A stretch of 6,555 bases of DNA from DATDTB01 sp035291025 (GTDB lineage: Archaea > Iainarchaeota > Iainarchaeia > JAFGOX01 > DATDTB01). The position numbers and the translations under genes were made by a program. The notes under the pieces were generated by a model. It worked only from the letters and a program-made list of their open reading frames with translations, ran no database searches and was not told where the DNA came from. Position 1 is the first letter of the stretch, and each line of letters starts with the position of its first letter. Of the stretch, positions 1 through 5,175 are shown one piece after another. The stretch is taken from assembly GCA_035291025.1 (NCBI GenBank), contig DATDTB010000018.1, positions 1 through 6,555 of the forward strand. Reading direction: 5' to 3'.

Positions 1-1
1 C

Positions 2-115
2 TGCGGCGCGTGCGGCAACCAATGCGGTTCCGGAGGCAACGCGGGCAGGCCGTACTGTTGCCCGTCAGGCGGAACGTACTCGTGCAGTTCGGCGCCGTGC
101 CCGCCGCCGATTTAG
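2..115 (+). CDS. C-terminal end of a cysteine-rich protein (5' end outside window)
   Basis: Reading from base 2, the frame stays open from the window edge for 37 codons and ends in TAG at 113-115. The tail has seven cysteines among many Gly, Ser and Pro residues: a C-x2-C-x3-C cluster at the left, then an adjacent Cys pair, then two more Cys before a final Pro-Pro-Pro-Ile. This composition resembles the secreted cysteine-rich protein at the right edge of the window, and most codons end in G or C as in the neighbouring genes. I prefer this frame to the arginine-rich frame starting near base 10, which looks like a shadow. Disulfide-rich extracellular protein is the likeliest reading; a zinc-binding tail is the alternative. 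The stop overlaps the stop of the convergent - strand gene. Function is not recognisable from so short a piece. Confidence 0.55.
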   Translation, partial: CGACGNQCGSGGNAGRPYCCPSGGTYSCSSAPCPPPI

Positions 116-408
116 ACGTACCACTTTGTTATTATGTAAATGACCAGTATTATTGCCGCAAACCCCAAAAGCAGGAAGCCGACGAGCTTCAAGTTCGCTG
201 CTCCTATTCCACCAGAGGCGTTGCCTGAATAGCTTGCAAGGCTTTTTCCGCCTTCGGGGTGGCTTGCCACGTTTTCCCTTGCCGCATCGCCCGCGGACGG
301 CTTTTTCCCAGCCCAAAAGTCCTTTTTCTTTGACAAGTACTTTTCGGCCAGCCCGGGCTCGACCCCGGCCTCGAGGACTTGGCTCCCGAACTTTCCCTTT
401 GCAGTCAT
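112..408 (-). CDS. Small tail-anchored membrane protein, unknown function
   Basis: This 98-residue protein has about 72 hydrophilic, Lys/Gly/Ala/Ser-rich residues followed by one hydrophobic segment at about residues 74-94 and a very short tail (Thr-Lys-Trp-Tyr-Val). There is no N-terminal signal. The topology predicts a C-terminally anchored membrane protein with its soluble part in the cytoplasm. The ATG at 406-408 is favoured because a TATA-like box lies about 28 bases upstream, which would place the transcript start at or next to the ATG (leaderless mRNA). I considered Sec61-beta/SecG because of size and topology, but could not see its conserved pattern before the membrane segment. The gene diverges from lemA and converges on the cysteine-rich gene at the left edge with a 4-base overlap. 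A longer arginine-rich frame on the same strand (65-541) is rejected as a shadow. Confidence 0.65.
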   Translation of the reverse strand: MTAKGKFGSQVLEAGVEPGLAEKYLSKKKDFWAGKKPSAGDAARENVASHPEGGKSLASYSGNASGGIGAANLKLVGFLLLGFAAIILVIYIITKWYV

Positions 409-432
409 TGCTTTTTAGGAATGCGCTCCGGG

Positions 433-439
433 TATAAAA
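433..439 (-). promoter_or_regulatory. TATA box for the tail-anchored protein gene
   Basis: On the - strand this reads TTTTATA. Its centre is about 28 bases upstream of the ATG at 408, which fits archaeal TATA-to-start spacing and predicts a leaderless transcript. The sequence just upstream on the - strand is A-rich and BRE-like (GGAAATTC). On the + strand the same site is preceded by GC-rich sequence, so I assign it to the - strand. Confidence 0.5.
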
Positions 440-479
440 GAATTTCCATTGCCTGGTTTTTTCCCGCCGTTTTCCAAGG

Positions 480-492
480 GAAAGGCTTAAAT
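480..492 (+). promoter_or_regulatory. Candidate BRE/TATA for the lemA cluster
   Basis: A purine-rich GAAAGG directly precedes CTTAAAT (486-492). The arrangement resembles the stronger site at 2315-2327, where GAAAAGG precedes TATAAAT. A start about 25 bases downstream would give a leader of roughly 25-30 nt before lemA, long enough to hold the G-rich ribosome binding site at 526-530. The TATA match is weak, so this is tentative. Confidence 0.35.
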
Positions 493-525
493 CAAGTAAG
501 CCGTTTTCTTGTGCAAATTGCTTTT

Positions 526-530
526 GGGGG
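526..530 (+). promoter_or_regulatory. Ribosome binding site of lemA
   Basis: GGGGG lies 9 bases before the lemA ATG and is followed by six T. A G-run followed by a T-run recurs before the next two genes, and in weaker form before the dehydrogenase gene. Confidence 0.4.
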
Positions 531-539
531 TTTTTTCGC

Positions 540-1094
540 ATGGTTGACGTTTTATGGGTTGTTGTCGGGGCAGTTGTCTTGGCCGTGTTGGCAGCGGTTT
601 TTTACTACAACGGCTTCCGGGTCGCGCTTAACCGAATTGAAAACGCGTGGGCGCAGATCGACGTCCAGTTAAAGCGGCGTAACGACTTGATCCCCAACTT
701 GATTGAAACCGTGAAGGGGTACGTCAAGCACGAAAAGGGCGTCTTGGAAGAAGTGACGCGCGCCAGAACCTCAATGATGAACGCTGGCTCCGTGCAGGAA
801 AAAGCGGCTGCGTCAAACCTGTTGTCGGGCGCCTTGAAGTCGTTGTTTGCGGTCGCCGAGAACTACCCGCAGCTCAAGGCCAATGAAAACTTCCTCGCCC
901 TCCAGGAAGAGCTGAGCAGCACGGAGAACAAGATTGCCTTTTCGAGGCAGCACTACAACGATTCCGTGTTGGAGTACAATAACTCCATACAGGTAATCCC
1001 CGGGCTGTGGTTCGCGGGAGCCTTCGGGTTCGCCAGGAAGGAAATGCTTGCAACGCCCGAGGCAGAGAGGGCCGTGCCAAAGGTAAAGTTTTGA
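540..1094 (+). CDS. lemA: LemA family membrane protein
   Basis: This 184-residue protein is about the usual LemA length. It opens with one hydrophobic segment (about residues 4-23), which anchors it in the membrane with almost no N-terminal domain. A helical core follows with the family pattern: N-A-W-A-Q-I-D-V-Q-L at 35-44, the K-R-R-N-D-L-I-P-N-L block at 45-54, then E-T-V-K-G-Y at 56-61 and a conserved H-E at 64-65. The C-terminal part has the family Y-N-N-S-I near residue 146 and a Gly/Phe-rich stretch, and ends in P-K-V-K-F. The biochemical function of LemA is not settled; it is often encoded beside HtpX-type proteases, as here, and is thought to act in envelope or membrane protein homeostasis. 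The ATG at 540 is supported by the G-run 9 bases upstream and by the immediate start of the membrane segment. Confidence 0.93.
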   Translation: MVDVLWVVVGAVVLAVLAAVFYYNGFRVALNRIENAWAQIDVQLKRRNDLIPNLIETVKGYVKHEKGVLEEVTRARTSMMNAGSVQEKAAASNLLSGALKSLFAVAENYPQLKANENFLALQEELSSTENKIAFSRQHYNDSVLEYNNSIQVIPGLWFAGAFGFARKEMLATPEAERAVPKVKF

Positions 1095-1106
1095 AAGCCA
1101 GGAAAG

Positions 1107-1140
1107 AAAAGGCCCTGAAGTTAGGGGGCTTTTTCCTTTT
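1107..1140 (+). terminator. Hairpin plus T-rich tract after lemA (probably partial terminator)
   Basis: AAAAG (1107-1111) pairs with CTTTT (1129-1133), and CCCT (1113-1116) pairs with AGGG (1123-1126) around a 6-base loop, with a small G/GG internal loop. The T-rich run TTTTTCCTTTT follows at 1130-1140. I see no TATA box between this point and htpX, so the likely role is to attenuate transcription between lemA and htpX, not to end the operon. Confidence 0.45.
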
Positions 1141-1148
1141 CTAATTCA

Positions 1149-1155
1149 GTGGGTG
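1149..1155 (+). promoter_or_regulatory. Ribosome binding site that decides the htpX start
   Basis: GTGGGTG lies 11 bases upstream of the ATG at 1167, separated by C, seven T and CAA. The GTG at 1149 is itself in frame with htpX, but using it would consume this purine-rich site and add six atypical residues. I take it as the Shine-Dalgarno element and place the start at 1167. Confidence 0.5.
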
Positions 1156-1166
1156 CTTTTTTTCAA

Positions 1167-2057
1167 ATGGCCAAGAGCAGTTTTTACTCGGAGCAGTCCA
1201 GGAACGTCTGGAAGTCTTGGCTGCTTGTATTGGTGGTGTTTTCCTTCATCTTGCTTTTGTCGCAAGTTATTGCGTTGGCGTGGGCGCCCGAGCTTTCCTT
1301 CGTCATCCTCGTTTTCGCAATAGTCTTTTCACTGGCTTACACGTGGTACACGTATTACCACAGCGCGGACATAGTGCTCAAGTCAACTGGCGCCAGGCCC
1401 GCCACCAAGGAAGAGTTCCAGCGCTTGAACAACGTCGTGGAAGAGCTCGCCATCTCGTCAGGGATTCCAGTGCCAAAGATTTACGTGCTTGACTCCAATG
1501 AAATCAACGCGTTCGCCACGGGAAGGGACCCAAAGAACGCCGTAATCGTGTTCACGACAGGCATTCTCAAAACCCTTAACAGGGACGAACTCCAAGGCGT
1601 GGCGGCTCACGAGTTGTCGCACGTCAAGAACTACGACGTCAGGTTCATGACGCTCGTAACTGCAATGGTTGGAATCGTGTCCATTTTGGCGCAGGTGTAC
1701 TTGAGGGGAATGTGGCAAGGTTCCAGGGGCGGCGGCAGGAGCCGAGGCAACGCCGTGTTCCTGGTCCTTGGACTCCTGCTGGCAATCTTCGCGCCTTTCA
1801 TCACGAGGCTGGTTCAAATGGCTGTTTCCCGGAAGCGCGAGTTCTTGGCCGACGCCTCGGGGGCGCAGATGACGCGTTACCCTGAAGGGCTTGCAAGCGC
1901 GCTGGAAAAAATCGCGAAATACAACAAGGGCGACATGCAAGTCAACGAGGCCGTGTCGCACTTGTTCATCGCCGACCCAGTGAAGTCTCACTTGGACTCG
2001 TTTTTCGCCACGCATCCCTCGCTTCAGGAACGGATAAAAATATTGAGGGGCATGTGA
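1167..2057 (+). CDS. htpX: HtpX-like M48 family membrane zinc metalloprotease
   Basis: At 296 residues this matches the typical HtpX length. Two hydrophobic segments lie near the N-terminus (about residues 18-36 and 41-60), followed by the membrane-proximal region Y-H-S-A-D-I-V-L. The catalytic motif H-E-L-S-H is at 148-152 (His148 and His152 bind zinc, Glu149 is the catalytic base), and the third zinc ligand is Glu225 in R-E-F-L-A-D. Two more hydrophobic segments (about 158-178 and 196-219) lie between them. The C-terminus T-H-P-S-L-Q-E-R-I is typical of the family. The known role is degradation of misfolded or damaged membrane proteins, with the active site facing the cytoplasm. All catalytic residues are present, so it should be active. 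It follows lemA by 72 bases and precedes the zinc-ribbon gene by 21 bases on the same strand, which suggests co-transcription. The longer GTG start at 1149 is not preferred. Confidence 0.95.
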   Translation: MAKSSFYSEQSRNVWKSWLLVLVVFSFILLLSQVIALAWAPELSFVILVFAIVFSLAYTWYTYYHSADIVLKSTGARPATKEEFQRLNNVVEELAISSGIPVPKIYVLDSNEINAFATGRDPKNAVIVFTTGILKTLNRDELQGVAAHELSHVKNYDVRFMTLVTAMVGIVSILAQVYLRGMWQGSRGGGRSRGNAVFLVLGLLLAIFAPFITRLVQMAVSRKREFLADASGAQMTRYPEGLASALEKIAKYNKGDMQVNEAVSHLFIADPVKSHLDSFFATHPSLQERIKILRGM

Positions 2058-2062
2058 GTTGC

Positions 2063-2071
2063 AGGGGCCGG
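2063..2071 (+). promoter_or_regulatory. Ribosome binding site of the zinc-ribbon gene
   Basis: AGGGGCCGG lies 7 bases before the ATG at 2079, separated by five T and GT. It sits in the 21-base gap after the htpX stop and supports translation of the short downstream gene. Confidence 0.45.
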
Positions 2072-2078
2072 TTTTTGT

Positions 2079-2255
2079 ATGTCACGCTTTTCATGCGAGG
2101 AGTGCAGTGCTTCTTTTTCAGCCAAGTGCGGCAACTGCGGGCTGGCCGTGACTGAAAGGGTTTACGAAGAACAACGCGTTTTGTGGTGCCACACGTGCAA
2201 GAAAATCGTGCCATTGCCCGCGCACTGCGGCAAACCCATGAAGTTCGTTTCCTGA
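2079..2255 (+). CDS. Small double zinc-ribbon protein, unknown function
   Basis: This 58-residue protein has seven cysteines arranged as two zinc-binding knuckle sets. The first is Cys6-x2-Cys9 with Cys17-x2-Cys20; the second is Cys37-His-x-Cys40 with His49-Cys50-Gly near the end. The first set is a complete four-Cys rubredoxin-like ribbon. The second has three Cys, with His38 or His49 as possible fourth ligand. Between them is a short charged stretch (T-E-R-V-Y-E-E-Q-R-V). Such mini-proteins are common in archaea as nucleic-acid- or protein-binding adaptors, but nothing here identifies the partner. It starts 21 bases after htpX behind a clear ribosome binding site and ends just before a T-rich terminator, so it is probably the last gene of the lemA-htpX unit. 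It falls below common ORF length cut-offs. An iron-binding role is also possible. Confidence 0.8.
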   Translation: MSRFSCEECSASFSAKCGNCGLAVTERVYEEQRVLWCHTCKKIVPLPAHCGKPMKFVS

Positions 2256-2257
2256 CG

Positions 2258-2294
2258 CCCTCACGAGGGGGGTTGCCTGTTTCTTTTTTTTTTT
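2258..2294 (+). terminator. Oligo-T terminator closing the lemA-htpX-zinc-ribbon unit
   Basis: A weak 4-bp hairpin (CCCT 2258-2261 with AGGG 2266-2269) is followed by TTTC and then an uninterrupted run of eleven T at 2284-2294. Archaeal termination depends mainly on the T-run, so this is a strong candidate. It begins 2 bases after the stop of the zinc-ribbon gene. Confidence 0.65.
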
Positions 2295-2314
2295 GCATCC
2301 GCGGCATGTCAGTG

Positions 2315-2327
2315 AAAAGGTATAAAT
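2315..2327 (+). promoter_or_regulatory. BRE/TATA promoter of the dehydrogenase leader
   Basis: AAAAGG (2315-2320) directly precedes TATAAAT (2321-2327), the best archaeal promoter match in the window. Transcription should start around 2349-2354, giving about 130 nt of untranslated leader before the ATG at 2480. I see no other TATA box close to that ATG, so the hairpin at 2363-2454 should lie inside the transcript. A 6-bp inverted repeat (2301-2306 and 2334-2339) flanks the TATA box. Confidence 0.6.
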
Positions 2328-2362
2328 TGCTTTTGCCGCATTAAGTACCATTCATTTTTGAA

Positions 2363-2454
2363 AACAAAAACGGCATTTTACGGGTTAAGCCAATAGGGAA
2401 CCGCTTTAAGGGTTCTTTGTAGTGGGTTGAGCCGTAAAAAGGGCTGTTTTTTTT
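2363..2454 (+). promoter_or_regulatory. Long imperfect hairpin ending in eight T: leader RNA element, attenuator or small RNA
   Basis: The segment folds into one long stem-loop. From the outside in, the paired blocks are 2366-2370 with 2447-2451, 2371-2374 with 2443-2446, 2376-2383 with 2432-2439 (eight perfect pairs), 2385-2388 with 2427-2430, 2390-2392 with 2423-2425, 2394-2395 with 2420-2421, and 2396-2402 with 2411-2417. An 8-nt loop caps it. That is about 33 pairs, four of them G-U. The mismatches are mostly single and symmetric: G2384/G2431, G2389/G2426 and A2393/G2422. A T-run (2447-2454) sits at the 3' foot and a matching A-run at the 5' foot, so it could also terminate transcription on the - strand. 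It lies downstream of a good TATA box and 25 bases before the dehydrogenase ATG. No ATG-initiated leader peptide precedes the hairpin. I do not recognise it as a known riboswitch, tRNA or guide RNA. A non-coding palindromic mobile repeat is the alternative. Confidence 0.6.
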
Positions 2455-2479
2455 GTGCCATGAACGAGGCTGGTTTGCA

Positions 2480-3670
2480 ATGAGGGTATTGGTTTTAGGC
2501 GGTTACGGGGCAATGGGCCAAGTCATAACGCGTGACTTGACTGAAAGCCCTGAAGTCAAGGAAGTAATAGTTGCCGGCAGGGAAATAGTCAAGGCCGAAG
2601 CGCTTGTCTCCGAGTTGAAGAGCCCGAAGCTGCGCCCGGCGCAAATTGACGCGACTGACTCGGACTTGGCGCGGAAAATAAAGGAAGTCAACCCCGACGT
2701 CTTGGTGAACGCGTCGTGGTACGAGTTCAACATGAACGTCATGCCCGCAGCCATCGCGGCAAGCACTCACTACGTTGACTTGGGCGGGTTGTACCACATG
2801 ACGCAGCGCCAGCTAAAGCTTGACTCTTTGGCGCGTGACTCCGGGGTGTTGTGCGTGCTTGGAATGGGGTCCACTCCTGGGGTGACAAACGTCATGACGG
2901 CTTACGGCGCGGGCTTGTTGGACAAGGTTTCAATCATCAAGATTCGCACTGCTTCCGCCGTCTTGGACAAGAATTACGCGTTCCAGGCGCCTTTCTCCAT
3001 TCGAACGGTTTTGGACGAGTTCAGCGCCAAGCCAGTCGTGTTCAGGAACGGCCGCGTTACCGAAATAGAGGCGTTGAGCGGCAAGGAAACGCTTGACTTC
3101 CCGAAGCCCATTGGAAGCGTTGAAGGCTACTATACTTTGCATTCGGAGCTGGCGTCAATGCCCCAAAAATACAAGGCCAAGGGCTGCAGGGACATTGACT
3201 TCATTGTCGCGTACCCGAAGGATTTCACGGAAATAGTCGCTTCACTTGTGAAGGTCGGGATGGCTGACAAGAAGCCCATCAACGTGAAAGGCGCCCACAT
3301 TTCCCCGTACGACTTCCTCACTGAAGTGGTTCGCAGGATTCCAGCGCCCAAGCAGCCCGTGAAAGACGTTGACGCGTTACGCGTCGACATCCAGGGCTTG
3401 AAGGACAAGAAGAAAACAAGCTTGAGGATTGAAAGCGTGATTCCTTACCACAACCGCTGGAAGCTTAGCTCGGGCGCGGTTGACACTGGAGTGCCGCCGT
3501 CAATAATCGCGCAATGGATTGCGAAGAGGAAAATAAAGCAAACAGGGGTTACAACGCCGGAAGACGCCGTTGAACCACTGCCGTTTTTCAAGGAACTCGC
3601 CCTTCGGGACAGGGGAATCAAGGTGTTCCTGCAGGAAGGCAAGGGAAAGCAGAAGCCGTTGTTCAAGTGA
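2480..3670 (+). CDS. Saccharopine dehydrogenase-family NAD(P)-dependent oxidoreductase
   Basis: This 396-residue protein begins with a Rossmann fold: V-L-V-L-G-G-Y-G-A-M-G at 3-13 carries the nucleotide-binding glycines, and A-G-R at 32-34 after the second strand suggests NADP preference. Family landmarks follow: V-L-V-N-A-S at 74-79, Y-V-D-L-G-G at 98-103, and L-G-M-G-S-T-P-G-V-T-N at 127-137, the turn leading into the catalytic/C-terminal domain. Near the end, G-V-P-P-S-I at 337-342 and G-V-T-T-P-E at 356-361 match the usual family finish. Length fits saccharopine reductases and the related carboxynorspermidine dehydrogenases, both of which couple an amino-acid semialdehyde to an amine. The sequence alone does not fix the substrate. 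The ATG at 2480 is chosen because the Rossmann strand starts at once and GAGGCTGG lies upstream; a TTG start at 2453 would begin inside the T-run. Expression may be controlled by the hairpin leader. Confidence 0.85.
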   Translation: MRVLVLGGYGAMGQVITRDLTESPEVKEVIVAGREIVKAEALVSELKSPKLRPAQIDATDSDLARKIKEVNPDVLVNASWYEFNMNVMPAAIAASTHYVDLGGLYHMTQRQLKLDSLARDSGVLCVLGMGSTPGVTNVMTAYGAGLLDKVSIIKIRTASAVLDKNYAFQAPFSIRTVLDEFSAKPVVFRNGRVTEIEALSGKETLDFPKPIGSVEGYYTLHSELASMPQKYKAKGCRDIDFIVAYPKDFTEIVASLVKVGMADKKPINVKGAHISPYDFLTEVVRRIPAPKQPVKDVDALRVDIQGLKDKKKTSLRIESVIPYHNRWKLSSGAVDTGVPPSIIAQWIAKRKIKQTGVTTPEDAVEPLPFFKELALRDRGIKVFLQEGKGKQKPLFK

Positions 3671-3680
3671 AAGCCGTACC

Positions 3681-3694
3681 TTGTTCTTGTTTTT
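3681..3694 (+). terminator. T-rich tract after the dehydrogenase gene
   Basis: TTGTTCTTGTTTTT lies in the 27-base gap between the two convergent stop codons. It could serve as an oligo-T terminator for the dehydrogenase transcript. No hairpin is evident, and I see no comparable T-run just downstream of the aminotransferase stop on the - strand. Confidence 0.35.
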
Positions 3695-3697
3695 CAC

Positions 3698-5080
3698 TTA
3701 TTTCTTTGCAATTCTTTCCCTTGACGTGATGGTTGCAATGCTCGTCTTCGGCACGAGCGCGTCTGGCAGCGCGTCCTCGAACGCGTCCAGCGTCGCGTTT
3801 AGTTCCTTGTTTCCATGCGAGTAACTAGTGAACATGACTTCTTCGTTGTCCTCGTCAACCATGACGCCTTCCTTGAGCAATTCGTAGTGCATGCGCGAGT
3901 ACATTTCCAAGTCGCACGTCGCCAAGTCCCTGTACTCTTTTACGTCGTCCAAGGTCGTGAACAGGAACTGGAACATTGACGGACAGCCAAGCACCTTGTG
4001 CTCCACGCCCTTGTCCTTGAAAACGTCCCCGATGCCCGCCATTAGCTTTTCGCCGAAGGAATTCAAGTGCTTGAAGACGTCGTGCTTGGACATGTAGCCA
4101 AGAGTCGCGTCAACCGCCGCCAGCGACACCGGGTTAGAAGAGTACGTACCGCCGTGGACGACGTGGTGAGGGCCTATCTCGCTCATTACTTCCTCCACTC
4201 CTGCTATGGCGGCAACAGGGTAGCCGTTGCCCATTGACTTCGCGAAAGTAGCCAAGTGCGGCTTCACCCCGAACAGTTCTTGCGCGCCGCCCAACGAGAC
4301 GCGGAACCCGGTCTTTACCTCGTCAAAAATCAAGAGGACGCCGTGCGCGTCGCAGAGCTTTTTCAAAAACTTCAAGTAACCCTTCTGGGGCATTATCCCC
4401 GAACAGTTCCCCATTATGGGCTCAGTTATGATGCACGCTATGTCGTCCGCGTTTTTCTCCACGGTCCTTTCAAGGGTCTCGAAGTTGTTCCAGCGCTCCA
4501 CTAAAACGAGTTTTTCAATGGCCTTGGGAATGCCTTCAGACTGCACGAATGGGACTGGAGTTCCTTGGTGCATTGGCGTGTTAAAAGGCGGGTCCGTCGA
4601 GAAGAGCACGTAGTCGTGGGCGCCGTGGTAATGGCCCTCGAACTTGAGGACTTTTTCCTTCCCAGTAAAAGCCCGCGCCACGCGGATTGCGTGCATTGTC
4701 GCCTCAGTTCCAGTGTTAGAAAAACGCACTTTGTCGGCGCACGGCACGCTTTCCTTGAACTTTTTCGCCACGCTTATCTCCATTTCGTGCGACAACGCAA
4801 AGACCTCGCCGTACTTTTCGGCTTCGTCCACTTTCCTCCGCACTTCAGGGAATGCGTGGCCCAAAATCACGGGGCCGAAGCCTAAGCGGTAGTCAATGTA
4901 CTTGTTGTCGTCAACGTCCCAAATGTATGCCCCTTTCGCGCGGTCGATGTAAAGCGAGCACGGCATGTACGTCGGGCAAACCTTTTGCCAGAGCCGCGCG
5001 TTCGAGGAAACGCCTGCGGGGAGGTACTTCAACGCTTCCTTGAACAACGCGTACGACTTCGTGAACTTCAGCTTTTTCAT
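3698..5080 (-). CDS. Class-III PLP aminotransferase, glutamate-1-semialdehyde aminomutase-like
   Basis: This 460-residue protein shows the full fold-type I class-III set. S-N-T-G-T-E-A at 121-127 binds the PLP phosphate, H-Y-H-G at 150-153 follows, I-I-T-E-P at 217-221 leads the large-domain core, and F-D-E-V-K-T-G-F-R at 252-260 contains Asp253, which contacts the PLP ring nitrogen. A-K-S-M-G-N-G-Y-P at 280-288 contains Lys281, the expected Schiff-base lysine, and G-G-T-Y-S-S-N-P is at 310-317. The closest well-known relative is HemL, but the N-terminal substrate region reads G-V-S-S-N-A-R (23-29), not the S-P-V-R form expected in HemL, and the lysine loop has N-G-Y-P. There are no haem genes nearby. 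I therefore call it an aminotransferase or aminomutase of unknown substrate. It is convergent with the dehydrogenase (27-base gap) and divergent from the cysteine-rich gene. A weak GAAGGTTG lies upstream of its ATG. Confidence 0.85.
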   Translation of the reverse strand: MKKLKFTKSYALFKEALKYLPAGVSSNARLWQKVCPTYMPCSLYIDRAKGAYIWDVDDNKYIDYRLGFGPVILGHAFPEVRRKVDEAEKYGEVFALSHEMEISVAKKFKESVPCADKVRFSNTGTEATMHAIRVARAFTGKEKVLKFEGHYHGAHDYVLFSTDPPFNTPMHQGTPVPFVQSEGIPKAIEKLVLVERWNNFETLERTVEKNADDIACIITEPIMGNCSGIMPQKGYLKFLKKLCDAHGVLLIFDEVKTGFRVSLGGAQELFGVKPHLATFAKSMGNGYPVAAIAGVEEVMSEIGPHHVVHGGTYSSNPVSLAAVDATLGYMSKHDVFKHLNSFGEKLMAGIGDVFKDKGVEHKVLGCPSMFQFLFTTLDDVKEYRDLATCDLEMYSRMHYELLKEGVMVDEDNEEVMFTSYSHGNKELNATLDAFEDALPDALVPKTSIATITSRERIAKK

Positions 5081-5175
5081 TTTGCTTCAACCTTCACTAT
5101 GTGCCGCCTTTCCATTGCAAGGCTACCACTACCTTCTATTGTAAACGTTTTAAGCATATCTCCTGTACGCTTATA
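5081..5175. promoter_or_regulatory. Divergent promoter region between aminotransferase and cysteine-rich protein genes
   Basis: This 95-base AT-rich spacer must hold both promoters. For the - strand gene, candidates are TTAAAA (about 5149-5154) or TTTACAA (about 5138-5144), which would give leaders of roughly 35-45 nt with GAAGGTTG as ribosome binding site. I cannot choose between them. The + strand candidate is listed separately and overlaps the first - strand candidate, so the two directions may compete. Confidence 0.4.
5148..5154 (+). promoter_or_regulatory. Candidate TATA box for the cysteine-rich secreted protein
   Basis: TTTTAAG is centred about 25 bases upstream of the ATG at 5176, which fits a leaderless transcript. 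No Shine-Dalgarno sequence is visible before this ATG, consistent with leaderless initiation. Confidence 0.4.

Noticed and set aside
153..437. 94-residue frame on the + strand
   Set aside because: It is antisense to the tail-anchored gene, is Arg/Pro/Ser-rich, has no recognisable domain and runs through the promoter region.
65..541. 158-residue arginine-rich frame on the - strand
   Set aside because: The composition is dominated by Arg/Lys with no domain pattern, and it covers both the tail-anchored gene and the divergent promoter region. The 98-residue frame has a membrane helix and a correctly placed TATA box.
1149..1166. GTG start giving htpX six extra residues
   Set aside because: The GTG lies inside the likely ribosome binding site, and the ATG at 1167 has proper spacing from it.
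2363..2454. The hairpin as a tRNA, C/D box RNA or H/ACA guide RNA
   Set aside because: No tRNA T-loop or cloverleaf, no C or D box sequences, and no ACA-type end with a guide pocket could be found.
2453..2479. TTG start giving the dehydrogenase nine extra residues
   Set aside because: It would begin inside the T-run and extend in front of a Rossmann strand that normally starts right at the N-terminus.
2460..2483. Seven-codon ORF whose TGA overlaps the dehydrogenase ATG
   Set aside because: It lies after the hairpin, so it could not act as an attenuation leader peptide, and a frame this short is expected by chance. It would matter only if ribosome profiling showed translation coupling.
3368..3388. 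Near-perfect palindrome GACGCG-TTA-CGCGTC inside the dehydrogenase gene
   Set aside because: It is explained by ordinary codons for Val-Asp-Ala-Leu-Arg-Val-Asp in a GC-ending codon style, and lies mid-gene with no other signal.
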